From: Fibrobacteria bacterium
GTDB lineage: Bacteria; Fibrobacterota; Fibrobacteria; UBA5070
Reading direction: 5' to 3'
Assembly: GCA_020633825.1 (NCBI GenBank)
Contig: JACKCV010000001.1
Span: 186,001-250,000, forward strand
DNA: 64,000 nt
The notes below the pieces were generated by a model that saw only the letters and a list, made by a program, of their open reading frames with translations, was not told where the DNA came from and did no database searches. Below are positions 16,595 through 25,080 of this stretch, in pieces (position 1 is the first letter of the stretch; each line of letters begins with the position of its first letter). The position numbers and the translations under genes are program-made.

Positions 16595-18433
16595 TCAGTG
16601 CAGGGGGCGACCTCGCAGGTCCAGCCGTTGGGAGCCCCGATCGATGGCGATTCCCTCCCCCGTCCAAACCAGCCGTGGAGCGGATGGCGCAGCCTGGGCG
16701 AGGTGCGTTGCCGCCACCGGTGAGCCCGCCGGTCGGTATCCGTCACGGATCCAGGCATTCACCGAGGACGCGTTGTATCCAGGGCGCCAATGGACCATGG
16801 ATTGGGAGCGGACATCCTCCACGAAGGACTGGAGGGTGGCAGGCCGACCCTGGGAAGCCTGGAAGGATTCGATGGTCCGGGTGGGGTCCACCAGCTTGAA
16901 GGATCCGAAGGTGGATCCCGAATCGTTGGCCTTGGACTTCCAAGTCGCGAAATCGAGGACGGTCTTTCCGATGGTGAATTTCTCCCCATCCTCGTGGTAC
17001 CACTGGTTTCGCCGGAAGATCAGGCCGGGAGCCGCTTCGTCCATCTTCACGAGGTTCCCGCCGCCCGATGGCACCTGCACTCGATTCCCTTCGAAGACCA
17101 TGTTCCTGCGGCTGGACGCGGTATCGACCGACAGGGCGGTCCCGTGTTCCCAGCCCCAGAACACGTTGTCGGCGATGCGCACGTTCCGGGAGGTTCCGGA
17201 AAGGGCGATGCCCCAGACGTTGGTCACCGAATCGGCATGGGAGTGCGCGAAGACGTTTCCCGTCACCGATCCGGAATCCCATTCCTGGATCCCGATCCCC
17301 CATCCGAGCGTGCGCAGGGTCTGGCGGGGGCGCCCCGGATGGGTGAAGATGTTGTCATGGATCTCGATGTTCTTGAAGCGGTACGGTCCGAGGGTGTTCC
17401 CGCCGATGCTGATGGCGACTTCGTTGTCGGAATAGAGGTTGTCGATCAGATGGATGTCGCCGGCGCTGCCTTCCCCCCCGTTGGCGGTCCATTTGGTTCC
17501 GATGCTGGAGCCGCGGAGGAACATGTTTCCTCGGAATTCCACGAAATGCGCCCCCGACGAGTAGGTGTCGTGGTTGAAGATCGTGGCCCTCCCGCTGTCC
17601 TGGGCATTCCCCTTGCCCTGCTTGAACCAGCCGTTGTGGTCGAAGACGCACTCCTCCATCAGGGAGTGGGAGAGGTTGCTGGTGTAGAGCCCCTGGGCAT
17701 GGGCGACGTTGGAATAGTTGTCGAAGAAACCCGAACGCCGGATGACGACCTTCTCCAGGGTGCCCTCGTAGTCGGCCTGGAGGGTGTTGTTGGAGAAGGA
17801 GAAGAAGCGGCACCCCTCGATCAGGAGGTCGGTGCCGGTGTAGTTCGCTCCCACGTAGATGGAGAAGCCGTTGGCCTGGGCGGAAGAGCTGTACTCCGGG
17901 GTGCCGTATTCCCGACCTTGGGCCCGGAAGTCGATCCCTTGGAAGGCGACGTGGGAGAAGTCCTTGCAGCAGATGTGGATGGCGGTGGCGGTGTCGGTCA
18001 GGAAAACCGGATTCTGACGGACCGGGCCGTAGGCCGCCAGGAGGAACGGTTCGGTGGCCGAACGTCCGCTTTGCCATCCGGCCTTTTCGCGCAGGGTATC
18101 ACCCCGTCGGACCAGGATCCAGTCGGGATATCCCTTGCGGGTCTGTGCCAGGGCCGCCGCGAAGGTGCGGAAGGGGACGATGGAGTCGGAGGGGGCGAAC
18201 GGGTCGGGGACTTGGCCCGCGGACATGGCGCGGGCGCGGGAATCATCCCCCCTGGAGCTGCTCACGTAGAGGAGCCGGGTATCGGCGGATGCCTGGAAGG
18301 TGGTCCAGCCTTCGGCGTTGCGGGGAAGTGCGGCCTCTCCCCGGGGAGATAGGCCCAGGACGACGAAGGATGCGAGCCATCCGGTCCATCGGGGTGATCT
18401 GCGGATGTGTCGAGAAACCGGTCTGCTTCGCAT
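16595..18433 (-). CDS. Secreted right-handed beta-helix protein
   Basis: 612-residue exported protein. The first 35 residues form a signal sequence ending near GEAALP. An N-terminal entry segment has LLYVSSSRGDD and WILVRRGDTLREK, followed by many short turns rich in Asn, Gly, Asp and aromatic residues (N-x-F, I-x-x-N-x-F patterns) typical of right-handed parallel beta-helices in polysaccharide lyases and related carbohydrate-binding proteins. The entry segment is shared with the proteins at 44.1 and 50.9 kb, so they are paralogues. The last residues (RLDLRGRPLH) look like the beginning of a type IX-like sorting domain that stops early. AAGGAG precedes the ATG. No enzymatic residues could be assigned. 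Confidence 0.8.
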   Translation of the reverse strand: MRSRPVSRHIRRSPRWTGWLASFVVLGLSPRGEAALPRNAEGWTTFQASADTRLLYVSSSRGDDSRARAMSAGQVPDPFAPSDSIVPFRTFAAALAQTRKGYPDWILVRRGDTLREKAGWQSGRSATEPFLLAAYGPVRQNPVFLTDTATAIHICCKDFSHVAFQGIDFRAQGREYGTPEYSSSAQANGFSIYVGANYTGTDLLIEGCRFFSFSNNTLQADYEGTLEKVVIRRSGFFDNYSNVAHAQGLYTSNLSHSLMEECVFDHNGWFKQGKGNAQDSGRATIFNHDTYSSGAHFVEFRGNMFLRGSSIGTKWTANGGEGSAGDIHLIDNLYSDNEVAISIGGNTLGPYRFKNIEIHDNIFTHPGRPRQTLRTLGWGIGIQEWDSGSVTGNVFAHSHADSVTNVWGIALSGTSRNVRIADNVFWGWEHGTALSVDTASSRRNMVFEGNRVQVPSGGGNLVKMDEAAPGLIFRRNQWYHEDGEKFTIGKTVLDFATWKSKANDSGSTFGSFKLVDPTRTIESFQASQGRPATLQSFVEDVRSQSMVHWRPGYNASSVNAWIRDGYRPAGSPVAATHLAQAAPSAPRLVWTGEGIAIDRGSQRLDLRGRPLH

Positions 18434-18474
18434 GAAGGACTCCTTGGTGGGAACTGGGAATGGGGAAGGCGGCG

Positions 18475-18496
18475 GCGCTTCCCGGGCAGGAAGCGC
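18475..18496 (-). terminator. Hairpin downstream of the LRR gene
   Basis: An 8-bp perfect stem (18475-18482 with 18489-18496) and 6-base loop lie 34-55 bases after the stop of the leucine-rich-repeat gene. There is no T run, so termination is only possible, not shown. Confidence 0.3.
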
Positions 18497-18529
18497 GATC
18501 GGACGGGAAGGATGGGAAAGGTGGAGGTT

Positions 18530-19942
18530 CTAGGGACAGGAATTGGCGCGGACGGAGCGCCAGTCGGTTCCCGCGAGGGAGTCGACCCAGGTTTCGAGGG
18601 AGGGATCGAGATCGCAGAGGGCGACCTTCCAGACATCGAGACTGTCGAGGGACAGGTCCGCCACGGAGAGGGGCAGCCTGCGCAGGGGTGTTTGGGAGAT
18701 GCGCAGGTCGCGCAGCGAGGACAAGCGTCCGATGTCCTCGGGGAGGAATTGCAGGGGGCCGTCCACCAGCTGGGCGACGCGAAGGGAAGGCAGGTACGAG
18801 AAGGAATCGGGAAGGGTCGGGATCTGGTTGGAAGCCGCCCAGAGTTCGCGCAGCGAATCGAGGTGGTGGAATCCCCGTGGAAGCTCCTCGACGGGATTGT
18901 AGGAGATGGTCAGGGTGCGCAGCTTCCGCAATGCGGTGAGGGAGGCGGGAAGGTGGCGGATCCCGTTGTGCGTGGTGCGCAGAATTTCGAGGCTCCGGAG
19001 ATCTCCCAGCCATTCGGGAAGGCTGTCGATTCCCGTCGAATCGATCTTGAGAATCCTAAGGTTGCCGAGGCTGCGCAGCGGCTCGGGAAGAGTGCCCAGC
19101 GGGTTTCCGACCAGCCAGAGCGCCTCGAGACCCTGCATCGACCGAAGATCGGAAGGAAGGGTGCGAAGCCCGTTGCGGTTCAGGGAAAGTTCCTTCAGGA
19201 ATCCCAGGCTCCCGAATCCCAGGGGGAGCTCGGTCAGATCCTGGCCATCGATCCGTAGGGAATGGATCCGGCCCCCGGAGCGGGTGCAGATGGAATCGAC
19301 GCGAAGTCGGGACAAGCCGGAACGGTCCAGCAATCGCTGGACGGCCAGGGAGTCGAGGGAGCCATCGTCCGGCCAGGGCACCGCGGAGCCGCTGTCGGAG
19401 AAGGGACGGACGGAGTCGGTGGTTCCGGCGCCGACGGGAATCAGGACCCGACGGTTCGCTGTTTGAGCGAACAGGACGCCCAAGGGCAGGGACCGGACCA
19501 CCACGGCACCATCGCCATCGGCGACCAGGGTACGTCCCAGCCCCGGAAGCTCGAGCGTGGCGTGCGGCTCGAGCCCTGCGAATCGCATCTCCGCCGGAGC
19601 GTGCAGCACGGTCTGGAGGATCGGGGAGCGGTCGGGAAGAAGGACTTCCAGACTTCTGTGGCCGTCGGGGGAGACCGATTCCATCCAGGTTTCCGCATTC
19701 GGCGCGGGAATGCGCACGGAACCGCTGGAATCCGCCAGGAACAGGGCGTGCTTGCTCGGATCCGCGGTGGTGGCATCGCGAAGGAAGACCTGGGCACCCG
19801 GAACGGAGTCGCCTCCGGTGTTCAGGATCCGGACCGCGATCGTATTCCCCGTTTCGGATCCCGTGCCTCCCGCCCATCGGTCGCTTTGCCCGCAGCCGGC
19901 CAGGAGAAGGCCCGCTCCCACGCATGCGCGGAGGATCTTCAT
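18530..19942 (-). CDS. Leucine-rich-repeat lipoprotein
   Basis: 470-residue lipoprotein. The signal sequence ends in lipobox LAGC (Cys17). Residues 30-125 form a beta-sandwich-like domain with GNTIAVRILNTGG and GAQVFLRD, resembling carboxypeptidase-regulatory or Ig-like folds. From about 230 to 430 there are roughly eight leucine-rich repeats of about 23 residues with the pattern LxxLPxxLxxLxxLxxLxLxxN. LRR lipoproteins usually bind proteins at the cell surface. The ATG overlaps the TGA of the upstream TIGR02147 gene (ATGA), so that cytoplasmic protein probably acts with or controls it. Confidence 0.85.
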   Translation of the reverse strand: MKILRACVGAGLLLAGCGQSDRWAGGTGSETGNTIAVRILNTGGDSVPGAQVFLRDATTADPSKHALFLADSSGSVRIPAPNAETWMESVSPDGHRSLEVLLPDRSPILQTVLHAPAEMRFAGLEPHATLELPGLGRTLVADGDGAVVVRSLPLGVLFAQTANRRVLIPVGAGTTDSVRPFSDSGSAVPWPDDGSLDSLAVQRLLDRSGLSRLRVDSICTRSGGRIHSLRIDGQDLTELPLGFGSLGFLKELSLNRNGLRTLPSDLRSMQGLEALWLVGNPLGTLPEPLRSLGNLRILKIDSTGIDSLPEWLGDLRSLEILRTTHNGIRHLPASLTALRKLRTLTISYNPVEELPRGFHHLDSLRELWAASNQIPTLPDSFSYLPSLRVAQLVDGPLQFLPEDIGRLSSLRDLRISQTPLRRLPLSVADLSLDSLDVWKVALCDLDPSLETWVDSLAGTDWRSVRANSCP

Positions 19943-20778
19943 CGGAACTCCGTTGCCAGGGAGGTGACGGGGAACACCTGGAGGTTCACCTGGAAGACGA
20001 GGTCGGGTCGGCGGGCGTCGGTGGAGAGTTGGATGAGGCTGTCGCGCAACGCTCCGAGGCGCTCCCGAACCAGGGGCAGGTCACGGTGGTCGAAGGATAG
20101 CGTGAGGGTGGTGATGTCGCGATCGCTGGGGGGAATGGTCTCCAAAGCCCCTTTGGCGAGATCCATGGAGGCCGCCTGGTAGGCGCGCACGAAGGTGCGA
20201 GCGCCCTCGGGAGGGCTGGCGACGAAGGCGTCCCGCACCACCCAGGAATCGCCGGACCGCTCGATCAGACCGATTTCCTCGAGGAGTTGGATGGAGGCGG
20301 CCACATCCGCTTCGGGTACATAGGGGAGAAGGAGGCTGGAAATTCGCGCGGCCGTCGCGTCCGGCCCCAGGAGGGCGACCAAGGAACGGACCGGAGCGTG
20401 CCACCATCTGGCGTAGTAGGCGAGTTGGCGCTCCCCGAGCGTTTGCCGGGCCGGAGATTTGAGGGCCATGGCCCGCTCGAAGGCTTCCTGCCGCGCGGCG
20501 ATGCCTCGGGCTTTGGCAAGGGTCACCAGAGCCCGGAAGAAGGCCTCTTCCCGTTCGTTCAACCGGCACAGGCGGGCGAACGCGTCGAGGGTGCGCTCCG
20601 AGAGATGGGCTTGCCCCCCCAGAACCTTGGCGATCCATCCTGCATCGACTTCGGTGCGCAGGGCCATGTGGCGGAAGGAGAAGAACCGGTCGTGTTCCTT
20701 GCGCGCCTTGTAGTGGTCCCGGAGGAATTCCCGGTAATCGAGATAGGCGAAGATGTCCGGGCAACCGGTGGCGTCCAT
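19939..20778 (-). CDS. TIGR02147-family protein, probable regulator
   Basis: 279-residue soluble protein recognised as TIGR02147 by its opening DIFAYLDYREFLRDHYKARK, the SFRHMALRTEVDAGWIAKVL segment with helix-turn-helix character, and the later ERQLAYYARWWHAPVRSLVA stretch. The family was defined from a paralogous set in Fibrobacter succinogenes; members often sit beside lipoprotein genes and are thought to be transcription regulators, but their function is not firmly known. ATG 20778 is chosen over GTG 20796 because a TATCCT box ends seven bases before it, as at other leaderless-looking starts here. The stop overlaps the LRR lipoprotein start. Confidence 0.83.
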   Translation of the reverse strand: MDATGCPDIFAYLDYREFLRDHYKARKEHDRFFSFRHMALRTEVDAGWIAKVLGGQAHLSERTLDAFARLCRLNEREEAFFRALVTLAKARGIAARQEAFERAMALKSPARQTLGERQLAYYARWWHAPVRSLVALLGPDATAARISSLLLPYVPEADVAASIQLLEEIGLIERSGDSWVVRDAFVASPPEGARTFVRAYQAASMDLAKGALETIPPSDRDITTLTLSFDHRDLPLVRERLGALRDSLIQLSTDARRPDLVFQVNLQVFPVTSLATEFR

Positions 20779-20784
20779 GCCCAC

Positions 20785-20790
20785 AGGATA
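20785..20790 (-). promoter_or_regulatory. Putative -10 box of the TIGR02147 gene
   Basis: TATCCT on the minus strand, six bases before the ATG at 20778. The same hexamer stands before aroK. No Shine-Dalgarno sequence is seen, suggesting a leaderless message. Confidence 0.4.
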
Positions 20791-20958
20791 CCCCACGAAG
20801 AATGGCTTCGCCGTCGAGTTGTGGAGAAATCGTGGAGGAAAACCTCAACATTTCCATCCCTTGGGAACGAGGGTCCGAAAGGATGGGAGGATTTTCTGTT
20901 GCAGCCAACCTCAACGATTCCCCCCGGAAGCAACGGGATGCCCCCCGGAAGGGAGGGG

Positions 20959-23900
20959 TCAGTTCCGCGAGGACTCCAGGGCCAACTTCTTCAGGGCTCC
21001 CAGGTCGATCTTTCCCGTCCCCAGGACGGGAAAGGCTTCGATGGATTGGAAGTGGGTCCGTTTCGGGATCCAAAGCGAAGGCAGCCCGGATTCCTTGAGG
21101 GAGCCCAGCGCCTTGTCCCATTCCGATTCGGGAAGCGTGGTCAGGACGGCGAGCCTCTCCCCTTTTCCCTCCTGCGGAACGCCCACGACGGCGAAGGCGC
21201 GCTCCACCGAGCCGGAACTCTTCTGGAGCTCTTCCTCGACGCGCACGTGGGGGACCATCTCGCCGCCGATCTTGGAGAACCGCGCCAGGCGATCGACCAG
21301 ATGCAGGAAACCATCTTCGTCCAGCTTCCCGATATCCATCGTGACGTACCACCCGCGATGGAAGGCGCCCGCGGTGGCCTCGGGGTTCTCCCAATAGGAC
21401 TCCATGACGTTCGATCCCCGGACCAGGACCAGGCCCTCCTCGCCGGAGGCAAGCTCCTTGTCCCATTCGACGGTATCGACCACCTTCACGGCGACGCCAG
21501 GAAGGGGGCGGCCCACCGACCCGTGGCGCGAGCCGTCTTGGCGCATGGGTGTCCCGGCGATGTCCTCTCCTTCCCAATCGGGTCCGTTGACCGCCACGAT
21601 GGGAGAACATTCGGTGGCTCCATACCCTTCGCGGGCCACGACGTTCCATTCCTGTCGGACCGCTTCCCGGAGGCTTACCGAGAGCTTTTCCGCACCGGTG
21701 ACCAAGTGCCGGAGGCTCTTGAACTTGGACGCCTCGACACGCCTCAGGTAGCTCTCGAGGAAGGTCGGAGTCGTGACCAGGACGGAGGCTCCGGAGGTCT
21801 CCACCAGATCCCCCACCACCCGTGCTTCGGTGGGATTGGGATGGAAGGCCGCACCGCAATGGGCCGCGATGGGCAACCAGATGGTTCCCGTGAACCCGAA
21901 GGCGTGGAAGAACGGAAGGGTTCCGGCGATCACGTCGCGGCCCTCCAGACCGTAGAGGTTCATGATCCCGTGGAGGTTTGACAGCACATTGCGGTGGGTG
22001 AGCGGAACCCCTTTGGGGATCCCCGTGGAGCCCGAGGAGAACAGGATGGTGGCGACATCCTCGATGCGTGGCGTGCGTCGGGCGAGCCATCGAGTGGAGA
22101 GGGCCACGGGCAGGAGGGAGGCCAGGATGCCGCCGATCTTGGTGCCGATCCCCAGCAAGGCGGGAACGTCTTCGAGGAACAAGGCCCGAGCCGGAGTCTC
22201 GATGCCGAGTTTGTGGAGGAACTTGCGCGAGGTGATGACGGTGGAGATCCCCGCTTTCGCGACCGCAGCTTCCATGGCCTCCCGGGATGCCGTGAAATTG
22301 AGGTTCACGGGGATGCAGCCCGCCAAGGTGAGGGAGACATTGGCCATGGCGCCGGCGACCGTGGCGGGGAGAAGAATTCCGACTCGTTCTCCGGAAAGGA
22401 AGCGTCCGTGCCAATGCAGGGCCAGGATGTTCGCCTTGAGCATGGCCTGGGGAGCGGAGAGGCGGGCACCGGTGGTGTCGGTCCACAGGGTCCGGACCCC
22501 GGGCCGGCGGCAGCTCGACAGGAAGACGCTGCCCAGTGTCTGATCCGGGGCGAAGCGATGCCGGAAATTTTCCACGCCCAGGTCGGCGACCGCCTGGCGG
22601 ACCTGGAAGGCGGTCGCCGAGGAGGGCAGAGCCTGGCCCGCAAGAATGTGGACGCGTCGGAGAGCGCCGCGCCAGGGACGCCATTCGAGCTTTCCCGCCG
22701 GCCAACTGAAGGGGCGCCCGACGACTCCTTCCAGGTGGAGGGGGACGACCGGGACATCGATGCCGCGCAGAGCCAATTCCAGGCCTCTCTGGAAACCCTG
22801 CATCTGGCCGTGACGGGAGATCGCTCCTTCGGCGAAGATGCACACGGCCCTTCCACGAGCCAGTTCCGCGCGGCAGGATTGGGCGAATTCCTCGAGGGCC
22901 TTGCGCCCCATCCCCGAGCGAACCGGAATGACGCCGACCATCCGGAGGAACCATCCGATGATGGGCTTCTCGACCAGGTCGCGCAGGACCACGAACCTCA
23001 CCGTGCGGGGGACGGCGGCCTCCACGAGGAGGGCATCGAGAAGGGAGACGTGGTTGGCGACCAGGAGCACGCCCCCGCGGACCGGGACATTTTCCATACC
23101 CACCGATTTCACCCGCATGACCGTCCGAACCAGGATTCCCACCACCAGGCGGGCGAAGGATCCCGGAAGGCGGAACAAGGTCACGATGGAGACCGCGAGG
23201 GCGGCTGCGGCAGCGACCGCGAAGACACCGCGAGGCCCCAGCAGGGGTTCGATGTGCTCGAACACCACGGAAGCGAGGAACATCAGGACGAAATTGGCGA
23301 GGTTCAGATAGGCCAAAGCGTCGCCCAAGGCGCGGCCTTCGACGCGCGACTGGATCCAGGCCCCGATGGGAACCTTGTACAAGCCTCCGGAGAAGGCCGT
23401 GGAAAGGAGCACCACGGCGAAGCCGAGAGGGGAGAGGGGGAGGAAGGCCATGGTCGCAAGGCCGGCTGCCAACCCCAATGCTCCCAAAGGAGCGAGCCCC
23501 AAGGCCACTTGCCGACCGGAAATCCAGGAGGCGGCCACGCAGCCGAGTCCGATTCCCACGGCCATCAGCGCCTGGAGCCCACTGGTGGGGAGTTCCGCGA
23601 GCCCCAGTTCCTTCTTGGAGAAGACCAACAGGTTCATCAAGGCGAGGGAACCGATCATCCAGAAAACGCTCACTCCAACGACCGAAAGATTCAGGCCTTT
23701 CATTTTGTTGGCCTCCGTCCAGGATCTCCAAAGGAACCCCAGCACGTTCCAATCCGTGCGCCGGACCTCTTCGGCCGGAGGTTCCTGGGCTTGGACCCGG
23801 AGGGCGGCGAGAAACCCGAAGACCGAGGCGACGATCGAAACCAGGCCGATCCAGGGGAGCACACCGTTCCCGGCCAGTCCGACGATCAAACCCGCTCCGA

Positions 23901-24378
23901 GCATGCCGACCACCGATCCCACGAAGGCGAACATCTCCATGATTCCGGTTCCGAAGGAGATCCGGGATTCCCCACCGATGTCGTTGATCAACCCCATCTT
24001 GGCCGGGGAGTACAAACAGGATTGGAGACCCATGAGGAACACGGAGGCCAAGGCGAGCCGAATGTCCTGCAGGAAGAAACTCGACCAGGCCAGCAAGGCG
24101 ACGAACACCTCGGCCCCTTTGGCCCACCGGACGATCCCGACCTTGGAGAAGCGCCTGGCGAGGCTTCCGGAAAAGGGGGAGAACAGCAGGTAGGGAATCA
24201 CCAGCATGTTCGCGGCCCAGGCAATGACGCGGGTTTCGTCCCAGTTGGTGGACCACCGGACGGCCAGGAAGGAGATCAGACCCTTGAGGAAGTTGTCGTG
24301 GAACACTCCCAGGAACTGGAGGGTGAACAGCGGGGCCCAGCGGGGGCGCAAGGGAGGGTGCGTGGCGATGGAGGACAT
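20959..24378 (-). CDS. aas: LplT-PlsC-acyl-ACP synthetase fusion (Aas type)
   Basis: 1139-residue fusion. Residues 1-410 are an MFS transporter resembling the lysophospholipid flippase LplT. Residues about 420-640 are a PlsC-type acyltransferase with the HX4D motif (His443, Asp448 in NHVSLLD). Residues about 650-1135 are an AMP-forming acyl-ligase with SSGSTGIPKG and the later YGATE motif. In E. coli the first function is separate and the other two form Aas, which imports and re-acylates lysophosphatidylethanolamine. Here all steps are on one chain, a known arrangement in several Gram-negative groups. AGGAG precedes the ATG. The gene stands alone. Confidence 0.9.
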   Translation of the reverse strand: MSSIATHPPLRPRWAPLFTLQFLGVFHDNFLKGLISFLAVRWSTNWDETRVIAWAANMLVIPYLLFSPFSGSLARRFSKVGIVRWAKGAEVFVALLAWSSFFLQDIRLALASVFLMGLQSCLYSPAKMGLINDIGGESRISFGTGIMEMFAFVGSVVGMLGAGLIVGLAGNGVLPWIGLVSIVASVFGFLAALRVQAQEPPAEEVRRTDWNVLGFLWRSWTEANKMKGLNLSVVGVSVFWMIGSLALMNLLVFSKKELGLAELPTSGLQALMAVGIGLGCVAASWISGRQVALGLAPLGALGLAAGLATMAFLPLSPLGFAVVLLSTAFSGGLYKVPIGAWIQSRVEGRALGDALAYLNLANFVLMFLASVVFEHIEPLLGPRGVFAVAAAAALAVSIVTLFRLPGSFARLVVGILVRTVMRVKSVGMENVPVRGGVLLVANHVSLLDALLVEAAVPRTVRFVVLRDLVEKPIIGWFLRMVGVIPVRSGMGRKALEEFAQSCRAELARGRAVCIFAEGAISRHGQMQGFQRGLELALRGIDVPVVPLHLEGVVGRPFSWPAGKLEWRPWRGALRRVHILAGQALPSSATAFQVRQAVADLGVENFRHRFAPDQTLGSVFLSSCRRPGVRTLWTDTTGARLSAPQAMLKANILALHWHGRFLSGERVGILLPATVAGAMANVSLTLAGCIPVNLNFTASREAMEAAVAKAGISTVITSRKFLHKLGIETPARALFLEDVPALLGIGTKIGGILASLLPVALSTRWLARRTPRIEDVATILFSSGSTGIPKGVPLTHRNVLSNLHGIMNLYGLEGRDVIAGTLPFFHAFGFTGTIWLPIAAHCGAAFHPNPTEARVVGDLVETSGASVLVTTPTFLESYLRRVEASKFKSLRHLVTGAEKLSVSLREAVRQEWNVVAREGYGATECSPIVAVNGPDWEGEDIAGTPMRQDGSRHGSVGRPLPGVAVKVVDTVEWDKELASGEEGLVLVRGSNVMESYWENPEATAGAFHRGWYVTMDIGKLDEDGFLHLVDRLARFSKIGGEMVPHVRVEEELQKSSGSVERAFAVVGVPQEGKGERLAVLTTLPESEWDKALGSLKESGLPSLWIPKRTHFQSIEAFPVLGTGKIDLGALKKLALESSRN

Positions 24379-24569
24379 GTGGAGCTCCTGCTTGAAGTGT
24401 GGCTTTCCACAGGATCAAGAATCGGACCAATCAAGAATTCGGGGAGGGATCGCAGTGATCCAGAGGTGGTGCAGGGGGGGGACTGCATCCAGGCACTTTT
24501 CCACGGGGGCACCAAGCAAGGAAAGAAACCCCTTCCTGAATGGTCCGGTCGAAAATGGTTGATTCGAGG

Positions 24570-25022
24570 TCAGGACGGGAAATCGGAGATGTGGTCGACC
24601 AATCGGCCTGTGGTTTGCCGGAGTTTCTGGCTGAGCCCCTTGGCGAGCTTGCGGAGGATGCGGAAGGCCAACACGGGCCGGTCGAGCAGCATGCGGTCGA
24701 ATTCCCCCGCGGATAGGACCAGGAGGGTTCCCGTCTCGATCATTCGCGCGGTCGCCGAGCGGGGCTCGCCGTCGATCAAGGCCATTTCTCCCAGGGCCAT
24801 TCCGGAGTGCAACTCGGTCAAGGGAGTGAGATGGCCGTACCCGTCGTCCTTGAGGATCTGAACCCGACCGGCGACCACCACCGCGAGGTAGTCGCCTCGA
24901 TCCCCTTCTCGAAACAGATTCGTTCCCGCATCGATTTTCCAGGCCTGGAAATAGTCCGCGAGGATCTCCTGCTCTCGGGCCCCCATGTCGCCGAACAATC
25001 TGGTCACGGTGAGCAAGGCCAC
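24570..25022 (-). CDS. Cyclic-nucleotide-binding domain protein
   Basis: About 150 residues containing a single cNMP-binding beta-barrel: NLFREGDRGDYLAVVVAGRV, then the phosphate-binding cassette region GEMALIDGEPRSATARM. No DNA-binding helix-turn-helix follows; the C-terminus is a helix with repeated Lys, Leu and Arg. It may be a stand-alone sensor or adaptor. GTG 25022 is used; GTG 25007 is an equally plausible start with a better-spaced AAGG. A longer reading would overlap the rnr 3' end by over 170 bases and is not favoured. The gene starts about 60 bases after rnr on the same strand and is probably co-transcribed. Confidence 0.75.
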   Translation of the reverse strand: MALLTVTRLFGDMGAREQEILADYFQAWKIDAGTNLFREGDRGDYLAVVVAGRVQILKDDGYGHLTPLTELHSGMALGEMALIDGEPRSATARMIETGTLLVLSAGEFDRMLLDRPVLAFRILRKLAKGLSQKLRQTTGRLVDHISDFPS

Positions 25023-25080
25023 CTTCCGCTCGCGGAAGGCGGCCCCGAAGTCGAGAAGCAGTGCTCCCGGCAGATCTGCT

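Noticed and set aside
20797..20958. Terminator between the aas and TIGR02147 genes
   Set aside because: Only a 6-bp imperfect stem could be drawn and there is no consistent T run.
20081..24430. 1449-codon second minus-strand frame over aas
   Set aside because: Pro/Arg/Gly-rich translation without domains; the parallel frame encodes the complete Aas-type fusion.
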